Shown piece by piece: positions 23,433-35,579 of a DNA stretch of 64,000 nt. The translations under genes were made by a program, and so were the position numbers. This stretch comes from Spinellus fusiger (taxonomy: Eukaryota; Mucoromycota; Mucoromycetes; Mucorales; Phycomycetaceae): positions 40,766 through 104,765 of the forward strand of contig JALLLS010000105.1 in NCBI GenBank assembly GCA_025094145.1, read 5' to 3'. Below the pieces are notes generated by a model. It was given only the letters and a program-made list of their open reading frames with translations. It did no database searches and was not told where the DNA came from. Positions within the stretch are counted from its first letter, which is position 1; each line of letters opens with the position of its first letter.

Positions 23433-26400
23433 ATGTCACTGCCAAGACAGTATGAGAAAATAGACGATAATGAAGTCATTCTTCTATGCAAAAAAGAAGC
23501 GTGGTGTCAGTCAGTCGTAGTATCGCACTTGAGGCATGACCAGACTATTCCGCAAGTGGCGTATGTCTCGACCATTGCCTCTGAACTTAAACAGTACCAT
23601 TATACAGTGTTCATGGCGATAGGAAAACGCTACGGAAGCCTTCCAAGTTTTCTCAAAGCCTATACAAATCAAGTGAATGATAAAATACCTCTTGGTTTTA
23701 TGAATCAATGTCGTTTTTTATTGATACCATATCAAGATTATCAGCAGGATGCCGTGTTACCGTTTGGTAGACTTCCTCCTCTTACGAAGAATTCTATTGC
23801 ACGCATAAACGATACTTATTTTGTTCTCTTTCCACCCAACAATGAGCCTGAGATGCCTTTAGTATCTTTGTCTACAACTTCTACCCTGCATAGTGGATCA
23901 ACGGCTATTATGAAGACAGCAATTACTGGAGCTGTTACTAGTACTGAAGCTACTACCACTGAAACTACTACCACTGAAGCTACTACCACTGAAGCTACTA
24001 CCACTGAAGCTACTACCACTGAAGCTACTACCACTGAAGCTGCTACCACTGAAACTGCAGTGACTGTAATTGATGCTGCCAATACCAATACCACTACTCT
24101 ACCAGAGCAAAAAGAATTGATCCCAATAAATACACTCTCACAGGAACTCTATTTCTTTGCAGAGGCAAGAGATAGAAATATGATTAACATTAATCTATTG
24201 CTATCTTGGCTAAACTGTCATACATTAGGCACATACCATTTCTAAACATGTACTTCAGCAGCGACGAAATATCTTCAAAAAAATATCTAAAATGCTACAG
24301 CACAATTGGCCTAAAGAAAGGCTTCGTCTGGAGTTGTTTGGGTAAATATCTTGTCTCTTGTCTTTAAAGACCTACTGTCATGCTTAATTTGATTTACTGT
24401 CCTTAGATCTTCTGCAAATGGACTTGGCTTTGATGACTCTGATCTTGACTTGAGTATTGTTGTTCCAGAAGAACACTATAAAAATGATCTTATTAATATG
24501 TACCAACTCGCCAATCAAAGCACCTTTTACAATATGAGGTATCTTGGAGATAGCCTGCGTCGTATTGGAATGAAGAATGTCAAACCCATCAAGAGGGCCA
24601 CTGTACCTATCTGCAAATTTCAAGATGCTCAGTCTGGCATTCACTGTGATATCAATTCCAGTAATATTCTTGGTATTGAGAATTCAAAACTGATCAAGGC
24701 CTATACACTTCTTGACAAGAGAGTTCGACCCTTTCTGCTTGCTGTCAAACAACTTGTCAAAACACGCAATATTAATGAAGGTAGCTCATACAAAATTGAA
24801 AGATATCTATCCATCTATCTATTTATATAATTAACTCGTACCATTTTCTATCAATAGCCTCTAAAGGAACACTGTCTAGCTATACTTATGTTTTGATGGC
24901 TCTATGGTATCTTGTACAGTGCGACCCTCCAGTCATTCCTAATCTCCAATGTATTTCCCAAAAGTGCAGATCCACCCTTTGTTCGTCTAAATTATCCACC
25001 TCTAAGCTGACAGTCTTTCAACAAAAGATCATCGAGTGTGATGTTACCTATCATAGCTGTGTCCGTGTTGTGCATAAGAATAGACCTGACTATGAAATGA
25101 AGCCTGTAGTCAATGCCTCTCTTATTCCACGTAAAGAGACACTGTGGATGTGCCACAATGTTCAAGATGTGGGTGATATTCTGAAAGGCTTTCTTCATTA
25201 TTTTGGATATGAATACGATTATGGCCAGTATGCTCTTTCATTGTACCGTGGCCAATTGGTGCCCAAAGGAACATGGTCTAGTGCTCATTTTGCTGTTCAA
25301 GATCCATTCATTTTGGGTCGTAATGTGGCGTAGGTGTTTTTATTTTTTATTTTTTATTTTATTTGTTGCTCTACTCACAGTTTATGTGTCTACTTATAGT
25401 GCCACAACCACACTTATTGGCTTTAATGCAATCAAGAATGAGTTTAAACGTGCCTATGATCTCTTGAGCTCTCATTCTTCTTTTCAGGATATCTGTGTCT
25501 CTCCTGACTATAGTCTATTTGATCCAGATACAATTGAACAGCGTATCTTGAGAAGAAACAGAGTTAAAAATGTGGATAAGAAAGCACACGAAAATGATAT
25601 AATAGAACAGCAAAAAGAACCCAAAAACAAAACCAAACCACAACTTCATGCAAAAGAGTTTATTCCATTGAATAGATTAACTGCTGCAAATACAGAATAC
25701 AAAACTGTTGATGATCTGCCTGTCTCTGCACAAGAATTCAATGAGTCAGAAGAAAATATAAAACCATTTGCCATCTCTATTTCTTCGTCAGCCATTACTT
25801 CTGTTGATCAAAAGACAAACCCACCCAAGACGACAAAAGTCCTTGAAAGTACAGTTGAAACTGTTTCTGTGACATTAGAGCCTATACAACCCAGTCTTCC
25901 TGATGTTTTACCAACACCAGAACCTATACAGCCATCAGAACCCATACAGCCACCAGAACCCATGCAACAAAGGCCTTCTAGTAGTTCACCAGTACTAAAG
26001 AAGAATAAAGCCAACTCACAAAGCCAACTCACTTATGCTCAAAAAGTAATGCAGGCTTTATTTAAAAGTGAAAACCAAAAAACAGCACCCTCGCTATCCT
26101 CAAAGATACCTAATGGCAATGTCTCTAATAGTACTTCTAGCAGTGTCTTCAGGACCACAAAGACTCCAGTCAAAGCACCTTCTGTACCCGTCAACACTTC
26201 TCCCACACCTGTGCCAGAGACATCTAATAAATTAAAAAATGTTAAGGAGAAAGAAAAAGAGAGTATACAAGTGAAAACCCCTACAGATTCACCAGTGCCT
26301 GTTAAGATATTACCTTTATTGGCACCACCTTCTAGTCCACTGCCCTCCACTAGCCTAACTACAAAGAACAGCAGCGAAAAGAAAAAGAAGAAAAAGAAGA

Positions 26401-26903
26401 AAAAGAGTGTTAAGCAAGAGACAGAGCCGGTCATTTCAAAACAAGAAGAGCTACTAGACTTATCTGGGGTGATGGATTATCCATCTACGCCTAGAATATC
26501 CACTTTCAAGATAACGACTGAAGAGGAGACCCAGGAAGAGACTAGAGAAGAGGAGACCCAGGAAGAGACTAGAGAAGAGACCCAGGAAGAGGAGACAGAA
26601 GCTTCTTCATTACAAGAGAACAGCCACAATAGCCCTCATAGCAAGACACAAAGTACTATGGAGACAGACATCAAGACACTCAAACTTCTATATGTACCAG
26701 AGTATATCGATCGTCTGGACATTATCGATGTATTGGATCAATATGGAGAAGTACTGAAGCTAAAAGAACTGGATACATTCCAATTTACAGCCTTTGAAAC
26801 GTATTCTCACTGGTCTGCTTCTATTCTTCTTGACAAGCATCATCAAGTGTTTCCAGAAGAGATTGAGCTATGGGATAGATGCATTACTGTGAACAGCAAC
26901 TGA
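23433..26903 (+). CDS. Cid1-type terminal nucleotidyltransferase with extra N- and C-terminal regions
   Basis: Five exons (23433-24164, 24229-24341, 24407-24780, 24858-25329, 25400-26903) join to 1,064 residues. The core is a non-canonical poly(A)/poly(U) polymerase: ELFGSSANGLGFDDSDLDLS has the GS motif and the two metal-binding aspartates. It is followed by PICKFQD with CDIN (third acidic residue), KGTLSSYTYVLMALWYL and the PAP-associated ending AVQDPFILGRNVA. Before the core lie about 140 residues of unassigned domain and a repeat of TTTEA units; after it about 400 residues of low-complexity P/S/T/K/E-rich sequence. The final 75 residues (LYVPEYIDRLDIIDVLDQYG and onward) look like an RRM fold. 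The likely role is tailing of RNA 3' ends; whether U or A is added cannot be read. Intron 1 (24165-24228) is GC-AG. The upstream TTG frame is ignored in favour of the ATG at 23433. Confidence 0.9.
23939..24055 (+). repeat. Coding 15-bp minisatellite (TTTEA units)
   Basis: About eight tandem copies of ACCACTGAAGCTACT or close variants, keeping frame, in exon 1 of the nucleotidyltransferase. They encode a Thr/Glu/Ala spacer between the N-terminal domain and the catalytic core. Copy number is likely to vary between strains. Confidence 0.9.
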
Positions 26904-27328
26904 AGAAGAGAGAAGAATACAATGTTTCTTTTAGTAGATGGTATCTATAGACATATTCCTTCTCTTTCTCTCTTTCTATTTCTCCCTCTGTTGGATGGGG
27001 ATGCTTCCTACATAAAGGAAGTCCATTAGCACATTTATATTTTCTGGCTTTATTTCTTGTAGGGTTGTTTTGTTCTTGTTTATTTGTTGTAGCCCACCCC
27101 ACAGCCTACAAGTAAAGAGAGGAAACCTCCTGTTTATAGTGTATGTCTTGTTTCATCACTCTATCTACTCCACACTAAGCACCTCTTTTTTTTTTTTAAA
27201 CACACAATAAAAAATAAAAAATAAAAAATAAAAGGATCATTGAAAGGGGACAAGCAGACGATAGAGTCAGTCTATAAAGGAAGGCGCAAGACATAGCACA
27301 CATTGCTTAATGTTGTATTTATTCTATT
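26904..27328. other. Convergent 3' intergenic region
   Basis: Between the stops of the nucleotidyltransferase (plus) and SAM decarboxylase (minus). T-rich and A-rich runs, with an AATAAAA-type repeat at 27208-27235. The 34-nt string TTGTTCTTGTTTATTTGTTG plus its continuation near 27070 is close to intron 2 of the neighbouring gene at 28180. No gene is seen. Confidence 0.5.
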
Positions 27329-28860
27329 CTAGTTTAATGTCTTGATCTTGTTATAATGACCATACACAAGATCATAGCCTTGGAATGCATGCAGTACTCT
27401 ATCTTTACGCTTGTAACCACCAAACTTGCCCGCAGTACGCAACAACCGACTCATGTTCTCGCTCTCTTCATCATCATCAGACGAAGATGAGAAATAAGTG
27501 ATGGTGAATGCCTCGGGCTGGAAGATGTCAAGCACTTGTCGAATCAAAAGACGCACAGCAGCCTCCTGCCCAGTGTGTTTGCCAAGATGGCTCACAGGAT
27601 GTGTCACTGAAGTTGGAATGGTTGTCTCAAAGGAAGCATAGGAGCATTGTGGTTCAGGAGTGACATGAATGGTATAATAGCCCTGATCCATCAGTCCGTT
27701 GGCTGAGTAGCCACAAGGTTCAAACAGGTAAGAGTTGACTTTGGCTTGTGGATAGATCTTGTCAAGGCCTGTTTCGCGATCTACGCGCAGACCTCCCACC
27801 AAACCAGCAGGCTCATTGTCTTTTTGGTAAAAGGGACGCATGGCATGACGGTCCAGTCCAGTCATCAAGATTTCAATGGTTTCGTCAGTGCCCATCCTAC
27901 GATGAGGAAGGAAAGGAGGAGCCGTGCCATTGAATCGATTGACGAGGTCCATGCTGTTAGAAGGAGGAGGAAGAGAAGGAGGCGAGGTCTTTTTCCATGT
28001 GCAGGTCTTGGAGGACATCCAAGACAGTCCGTTGGTTTCTGACATGAGCTGGTCCATGTCCATAGAGGCCTCTTCTATGTGGTCTCTTTCTACTGGGGCT
28101 GTGAGGTAGAGGTACCATTCATCTTGCTTTGTATTGCCAATGACATAGGCAGCGCCATTGTCTGTTCCGAATGAGTTGGTTTGTTCTTGTTTATTTGTTG
28201 CAGCCCACAACCAAGAAACACTTACCAAAATGATCATCGAGATAGCTTACTTCTTCCTCCCAGCTGCGATGAGGTCCTGGCTGTTTGTCGGGGAAATTGA
28301 AGGATTTACGAGAATAGAAGAGACGGTAGACATAGTCATAGCCACACTGAGTACGGGCAATCTCAAGGATGTAAGGAAGCGCCTTGAGCAGAGTGGTTGT
28401 GCCACATGTCTTCACCACCAGTCTGTTGGAATAGACAAACATGGCAGACTCACTAAAGAATTGATTTACTTGGTGAGTTGTGTTCTTTTTCTTTTGTTGA
28501 GGGGTCTTGTAGAAAGACGAAGGGTGCGTTCTACCTTAGTAAATAGGCATCGGAATAGGCATTGCTGACGACACTGAGCACACTGCACTTGACAGTTGCC
28601 AGCATAGAATCCCAGGTTGACTTCTCCACTGTGCGGAGGTCCTTGGGGAACATGAAGGAGTAGGATCCTCTAGGTGTTGGGGGATTGGAAGTGTCTGAGA
28701 GATCAGAGTCACTGTCTGTGGGTGTAGGAGGAGCAGTATCTTGAGGAGAGAACCAAATCTCGAGAAGCTTTTCGGGACCTTCAAAGCAACCGTGTTCGGC
28801 AGAGTAATTGTCACCACTGAGAGGAGGAGCGGAGGATAATGAAAGCTGTTCAAAGACCAT
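27329..28860 (-). CDS. SPE2: S-adenosylmethionine decarboxylase proenzyme
   Basis: Exons 28860-28535, 28452-28226 and 28161-27329 join in frame to 461 residues, within the fungal range. The enzyme makes decarboxylated SAM, the aminopropyl donor for spermidine and spermine. It is made as a proenzyme that cuts itself to form a pyruvoyl cofactor. The cleavage site LLSE-SAMFV spans intron 1: the Glu before and the Ser after are present, though the second residue after the cut is Ala where many homologues have Ser. Also seen: CFEGPEKLLEIWF at the N-terminus, VVKTCGTTTLLKALP (processing and catalytic Cys), YLFEPCGYSANGL and YYTIHVTPEPQCSYASFET. The loop SDSDLSDTSNPPTPRGS is an insertion of likely no catalytic role. 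Start ATG at 28860. Confidence 0.96.
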
Positions 28861-30584
28861 GTTGAAGAGTAGAGTAGAAATAAGGCAGAAGAAAGAATAA
28901 GAAAGAATAAAATAGAATAAAATAGAATAAAATAGACGAGGTAGAGTAGACAGGCGATATCAGGACCAAGAACCAAAGTAACGCCGGAAAGGTACGGTGA
29001 CAAGAAGATAGCTAGAGTGGATTTTCAGAGTAGAAGCGTTTAAAAGCATGAAAAGGTTCAACGTAGATAGAATTGGCTTCTTTTTATGTCAACCAAGGGA
29101 GAGAGAAAGACAAGGTGGGGTTGGAGTGGGTGTAGAAATAGAGAAAAAGATAGGAGAGAAAGAGAGAATACAAAGCAGAATAAAATAGGGTGTGGATTCT
29201 GGGAGGATGAGCGAACTATTTGGTAACAATTCCCTAGCAACAAGTGTACATACCTTTGGCAGAGGGATTCCCTTTGAGGGGAAAGGATAGAAAAAAGCAC
29301 GAAGCAATGGATCTCCCAAGACAAGAAAATTTTTTATCTTTTTGTAGTCCTCTTTTTGTGTAACCTTATATGCCTTTTGTTTTTTGTACGTGGCACATTT
29401 CCTAGATCTGATACTATGATGACTGGCACAAGTATACAACAAGAAACCTAATTCCAATACCAACAAATAACAAGTGTTGTGTCATGGCAGTACCATCAAT
29501 GAACAGAGATTCTGTCATGCATCCTTAGCCACAGACCCCACAGACCCCATAGGCATTCCTTGTCCCCTTTCTTCTCTCTCTCTCTGTGTGTCTCCCTTGG
29601 CCCATAGCAACCACACCCTTTTCACCCTTTATGTATTCCATTCATGACACAGACACCAAGGGAAAGATCAATCAACACTCCAAGGCAGATCATAGCTACA
29701 CCACACTGGATCAACACATCTAAGCCACAGGCATTGGGTGGCTGTCTCCAACTTCATTCACACAAAGCAATGGAAATGAAAGAGAGAAAAATTAAAACTG
29801 AACAGTCGAAACACCGACATCCTCTTTTGGATTTGCTCTGTTTTCCGTATCTAGCCATGGAGACAGTCTATGACGAGTGACTTGCTGTTGTCGCTGCTTA
29901 AAGACAAGACAGTGTTCTGGAAGAGAAACACACTCTTCATCCCAAGGAACCCACCTGCAAAGATGAGTCGGTTGCTCATTGTAGATAGGAGTTCAAAAGA
30001 AGAAGAAAAAGAAAAAGAAAAAGAAAAAGAGAGAGGGTCTGTTCCTCTATTTCTTCTCATCTTTCTCCTAAACAAGAGTCATCTCAAATCAAGAATCCGC
30101 ATTTTACAAGAAGGGTAAAATGGGTAAGACAGAAAATAGCAATAAAAAGGTGAAGCGCATTGCTCTATTCCTGGCCAAAACAAACTATAAAAGTGAAATA
30201 GCCTATTCATCCAAAATGAGCAACTTATTTCAACCCCCTGCATGAACAAAGGAATGTTTTTGTATTGCATGGAAAAACCCTTTTTCTTTTTTTTTCTTTT
30301 CTTCTTCTGGTATTGATGGTCCCTTGTCCATGCCGTATGCTGTATGCTGTATGCTGTATGCCCTAGCGTCCCTTTTTCTAATAAGAGGAGAGAAGAGAGA
30401 AGGGCTTGGGATCATACCATGGACACTTGTTGTGGGCAGATCAAACTCTGTGGTGGAAGGATCACTGAGTCTGTATTTGCACCCTTCCAGGACTATGGTA
30501 GATCTGTAAGTCCATTGAGATAATAATAGTAAGACAAAAAGAGAGAAGCACCTACAATGATCGGAGTGCAAGCGATGGGTCATA

Positions 30585-30664
30585 ATGATGATAATAGAGA
30601 GTTATACTGATGATAATAGAGAGTTATACTGATGATAATAGAGAGTTATACTGATGATAATAAA
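30585..30664. repeat. 22-bp tandem repeat, about 3.5 copies
   Basis: Unit TGATGATAATAGAGAGTTA plus TAC, repeated three times almost exactly with a degenerate fourth copy running into an ATT-rich stretch. Confidence 0.9.
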
Positions 30665-31558
30665 TAGTTATTATTATTAACAATAAATAACTCTATAGAA
30701 CACTGAATATTAGAACCTTCCTTTTTATTCTACAAGGGCTGTGTGTATCCTGTTGGACTCTTTTGCTGATTATTAGTCATAATGAACGGCCTATGACAGA
30801 CAGTAGATTCAAATACAGAAGACATCCGATGTGCCATCAAAACGACATGTATCCCACTCACTCCTCCACTATAAATACACTCCACTATGAATGCACTCTG
30901 TAGGGAATTGTGTCAATGGAAATGAAAAAGTGTCTTTTGAATCCCATTCGTCTAATCAATGAAATAAGACACTCTTCTTGGAGAAAGGGTAAATATACAC
31001 CCTCTTCTAGCCCTCAACAGAGAAGCAGAAAGGAGACACTGGATGGGTGCTGGTGTGTATAGCTTACTACAGTGTGACTCTCCTAGGCATGGACTCCTTT
31101 CCTCCTGATAGGGCAAGACATGTCCTCTTTCTCTTCCTTCTGAGTCTGATTTCCTGGAAGACCTCCAGAGAGACAGAACTCAGACAGGCAGCCCAGTCTC
31201 TTTCTTCCCAGCCAAAATACACACTAGAGGGTGTTATTCATTCAAAATAAACACATCTTTAGACCATCGTCTCTCTTTACTAACATGTCTATTTTCTTTA
31301 TTTTCTTGTTTCTGTCTGTAGTTTCTACTCTAGAAAGAACAGAGATATGTTCTGATCCACTGATGAAGCAGATACACAAGTGACGTAGACAGTGAGAGAG
31401 ACAGTGAGAGAGAGAGACAGTGAGAGAGAGAGAGAGGGAGTGAGGGAAAAAGGAGTGATGATGACATATTTCCACCTTCAGTTCCACACCTCACACACAC
31501 TCACACACTCACTCACTCACTCACTCACTCACACACTGATTCATCTTCATAGACATAT

Positions 31559-31640
31559 ACAGCTACGCCCTCTTCTTTTCTTCTTTTCTTCTTTTTCTTT
31601 TTCTTTTTCTTTTTCCATCTTTCTTTTTCACTGTCTACTA
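31559..31640 (+). promoter_or_regulatory. Pyrimidine-rich tract upstream of the hexosaminidase start
   Basis: CTT-type runs on the coding strand about 130-200 bp before the ATG at 31767. Comparable tracts precede the starts at 38637 and 44433. In fungi such tracts often mark core promoters; a role here is inferred, not shown. Confidence 0.35.
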
Positions 31641-31766
31641 CAACAAAAGACACCATTGACTCTTTTTATTGATTTTAATTGGCTTCTCCCTAACAACCCG
31701 TTGAGATACTAAAGATTAGACCTGCAGTCACCAGAAAAGAGGAAAAGAAAAGAAAAGAAAAAGACC

Positions 31767-34127
31767 ATGCTTGGACAGACACTTGCTGACGGATTTCCCA
31801 GTGTCTTTATTCTGGTGGATCCAACTCAATTGCCAGTGGAGTTACACGACGGTGTCTTAAAGATCATGAAGCATACACCCCGCAATAACATAGTAACAAG
31901 TGACACTTACCCTGAGTGTGATTATCAGTGGCCTACAAGGCAAGTCCAGTGCTGAGGGCTCTTTGGACAGCACACAGGGGAACTGATAAGAGCCTAGGTT
32001 TGTGTATGACCATGAATTGAAGCCAGGAGAGTGCATTGTCAGTCGTCAGGACACAGTGTATGAGAGAGTCCATGCTTGTAAGACAGTAGAGATCACAATC
32101 CAATACCACCGAAGAATTGAAGGTGAAGGAGAATACACCACCACCAAGGAAGAGAAGAGGACTTGTGCAAGAGAGGCTAATTCTCTTCTTTTTCTTTTTC
32201 TTTTGTAGCCTTCCGTGCGTTGGGAAGAGTGCTGAGTGCTACACGGGATCCAAGGCTTGTGGAAGAGAAGGACAGCTCACTGTTGAACTTTAGAGAACAA
32301 GCACAGTTTGATACACAAGGGTAAGAACACGCACACACAAGGATCCAATGTCGGTTGGCAGATCTAAAAGGAAGGTGTCTTTCTATTCCATTAGTGTGAT
32401 GATTGACTGCAGTAGAAACGGCGTATTAAGGCCCCAGAGTGTCTATTTTGTTCTGTGCAAGATGGCACTCTTGGGATTGAACACATTGCAGTTGTATACT
32501 GAAGACACATACGAGGTAAATAAAGAGACTTTCTTTTTCTTGTCCACCAGCACACCAGCACACCAGCACACCAACGCATCATCAACACTAACATTGCTGC
32601 TCTCCAGGTGGATGGCGAGCCTATTTTTGGTTATCTAAGAGGTAAGTGTTCTTTGGATGTCCCTTTCTTTCTCTTTCTTTTGGGCTCTTATTCTATCCAT
32701 GTGGATGGACTTTACATCTTCCTCCACTCTTCCTCTCTCCCTTCCGAAATGACACCCTAGGAAGATACACACAGGAAGAACTATCTTCTATGGATGATTA
32801 TGCCTTTGATTTGTTGAGTACATGGGCAATATCTTTTTTTTATGTTATTATTTATGCACTGAGATCATGTCCCACTGACTGACTTGTCTTTGTAGGGGAA
32901 TAGAGATGATTCCATGCATCCAGACACTGGGCCATCTAGGACAGATACTGCAATGGCCTCACTATGCCCACCTAAGAGACAATACAGAAGTGCTCTTGGC
33001 TGGATCCGATGCCACCTATGAGTTTATTGAGAAGATCATCAAGGCAGCAGCACGTCCCTTCCGATCCAAGCGTATTCACATTGGCATGGATGAAGTAGGT
33101 ACTTCTTTCCTCCTCTTTTTGATGAACAAGACAGGACTCAACAAGAAGGGTTGGCTAGGCGTATGGATTGGGAGAAGGGCGGTACAGTCAATTGTTTGGA
33201 TCCAAGGAGCCCACCCAGATCTTTGTTGATCATTTGAAAAAGGTCAATGAGATATGTGTGCAGTTGGATCTTCAGCCCATGCTATGGTCAGACAGTAGGT
33301 TCTATTCTCTATCGATCTATCGATCTATACATACATAGGATCATTGGAGGGATGTTATCAAGTGAATGACCTAGTATATTACTCTATATTCTACTTTATA
33401 TCCTACTTTATATCCTACCTTTGATACATGTCTGTAGTGCTGTTTTGTCTAGGTAAGAAGGACAAGGAATGGAGCCATGCAGTTCATAAAAAAAACAGAC
33501 GGGGCTGACACACACACACTCTCTCTCTCTTTCCTTGTTAGCTGCCAAGAACAATACTTTACAGGGCTATTATGAAGAGACCAACAATCCCACAACCCCA
33601 GAAATAGTAGAAGTCATGACTCAGGGCATGGATCTCATCTTTTGGGATTATTACCACACCTATTCTGATATCTATGAACAGAAGATCAAGCAGCACCGCG
33701 ACATGGGATGTCGACAGCCGTGGATTGCAAGTAAGTGTTTATATCTATCCATGGCCAAAGGACAGGGGGCATGGACATGGACACTGTAGTGATGGTCCAA
33801 TAGCAGGAGCATGGACATGGAATCGATTCTGGACTGCACTGCCCTTTACATTTGAGACAGTAAGAGCAAGCACTGTGGCTGCTAAACACAGTGTCCATGG
33901 TGTTCGGAACTCTTTTATCACTCTCTGGGGGGATGAAGGCAATGAATGTGATATGTAAGAAGACCCTTGGACTCATCAGACTACTCATGTGTGTGTGTGT
34001 GTCAATAGGTACTCTGCCTTTCCTGCTCTCTGCTATTATGCCCACCACGGCTATTCTTCCCAAGAAGAGATTGATATTGTGTTGTTAAGGCATACCTTTG
34101 GTGAGTCAGTGATGTCTGCCCTAGAAT

Positions 34128-34159
<32 letters not shown>

Positions 34160-35057
34160 GATCCCACTCATGCTTGCTGTCTAGAGGGTGTGTGTGGTGG
34201 TGACTTTGATGATTGGGTCGTTGCTTCCAAGGTAAATTCTATACATACATGCACATGGGACTCTCTTGCATAAGATCCATCGTACTTGTTTTTCTTTTTT
34301 CTTCTTCTTATTGGGCTATAGATTGACGATACTCCCTCTGGAATGCCAATTCATCAACGCACCCACTTTGCACCCAATACAAGCAAGTGGTTGCTATGGG
34401 AAGGTAGGGTGGCAACGACCACACCCCATCCTTGTCTCCCTGTCTCCCTGTCTCCCTGTCTTTCTAACAGACACTTGTCTAGATCCCTTTCTTAGCTTTC
34501 TCTCTCCACAGTATGCAGAAGAGGACTTTGAGTCGCATTACCATTCAATTGCAGAACACCTGTTTTACTCACTAGAGACCAAACTCAATGCAGGTCCTCT
34601 CAACACACGCCTTGAGCTGCCTGCTCGTATAGCCCGGGTGCTTTCTCTGAAATGTCATCTACGCCAACGCCTGGCAGAGGCCTACCGCCAGCAGCACTAT
34701 GAACAGCTCTATGATCTTGCTCAGGGCAGACTCGTACGACTGCAGGAAGAGGTGGATCATTTGTGGCGGTACCACAGGAAGATGTGGATGAAGATGTATA
34801 AGCCCTTTGGTTGGGAGGCCCTTGAGCTGCGTTATGGTGGACTAAGAACACGGCTCCAGACCATGTATGACCAGATCATGGCCCATGTCCATTATGTGGT
34901 GGCTGTGAAGAAGGCGGGGTCTGGTGTGGACAGTGAGGAGAGTGAGCATGCTCGTATTGAGGAGTTTGAGGTGGATTTGGAGTGTCTTTATTATGAGTCT
35001 CGTACAAACATGCTTCTGGACTATTCCAAGGCAACCACGCCTTCACGACCAGGCTAG
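31767..35057 (+). CDS. Beta-N-acetylhexosaminidase, glycoside hydrolase family 20
   Basis: A multi-exon GH20 enzyme that removes terminal N-acetylglucosamine or N-acetylgalactosamine. Splicing through about a dozen short introns gives VMIDCSRNGVLRPQSVYFVL (start of the barrel), LGLNTLQLYTEDTYE, GIEMIPCIQTLGHLGQILQW and RIHIGMDEAYGLGEGRY. The last contains the Asp-Glu catalytic pair of this family, and its intron falls right after the Glu codon. Later come LQPMLWSD, GAWTWNRFWTALPFTFETV, ITLWGDEGNECD and a C-terminal helical region ending at 35057. The arrangement resembles cytosolic HEXDC-like and bacterial Hex1-like GH20 enzymes rather than secreted chitobiases. No signal peptide is visible after the start MLGQTLADGF. 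Intron 1 (31940-31997) is GC-AG. Internal boundaries are partly inferred from family conservation. Confidence 0.88.
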
Positions 35058-35579
35058 GCTAGAAGAGACGCAGCAGGCAAAGAAAGGCTGTTTATTCTCT
35101 CTTTTTTCTTTTTCTTTTCTTCTCTTTTTCTTTTCTTCTCTTTTCTTCTCTTCTATTCTCTCTTCTCTTCTATTCTCTCTACTCTCGGCCAGGCTACCAG
35201 GAGTATCCTTTGGGTGGGGTGTAGTTTAACAAAAGAAACCCACAGTAGAATAGGACTGCCATAATTGTTACCATGGACACGGAACTGTTCTTTATAGGAA
35301 ATAAAAAGAAGAAAAAAGGCATTGGCTTGTGTTGACTGTCCAATTTCACTTTATTGTCCTTTTGCTTTACACACCAGGAGATCTTTAGGATATAAAAAGA
35401 AATAGTCGAAATACAATTGTTTAAGAAATGACACATCGATTTGAAAAGGTGTGAAAATAAATTATGTATTCATGTTAGCTTTTAAATAAAAACTATGTAG
35501 ATTTACCTGTAAATATCTGAATCCTAGAGGAAACTCCTTTCGATATGGCGATATATAATATGAATGCATCAAAGAATAT
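35058..35579. other. Intergenic stretch with C/T tract
   Basis: A long CTTTT/TCTTC tract (35095-35190) directly after the hexosaminidase stop, then ordinary AT-rich sequence up to the Fanzor relic. No gene. Confidence 0.5.

Larger units (their letters stand above)
28861..31766. other. Divergent intergenic region of 2.9 kb
   Basis: Lies between the starts of SAM decarboxylase (minus) and the hexosaminidase (plus). Holds AGAATA repeats (28890-28935), a GAAAAA run (30000-30030), a 22-bp tandem array, GAGA and CACT tracts (31390-31530) and C/T tracts. Open frames in it are short and compositionally biased. No gene is supported. Confidence 0.55.

Noticed and set aside
23816..24094. Antisense frame of repeated VVVAS units
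   Set aside because: It is the reverse strand of the TTTEA minisatellite in the nucleotidyltransferase.
26039..26434. Antisense hydrophobic frame of 131 codons
   Set aside because: Shadow of the Lys/Ser/Pro-rich coding region on the plus strand.
30001..30030. GAAAAA and similar tandem tracts as possible CRISPR-like arrays
   Set aside because: Units are 5-24 bp, contiguous and without unique spacers; they are ordinary microsatellites and minisatellites.
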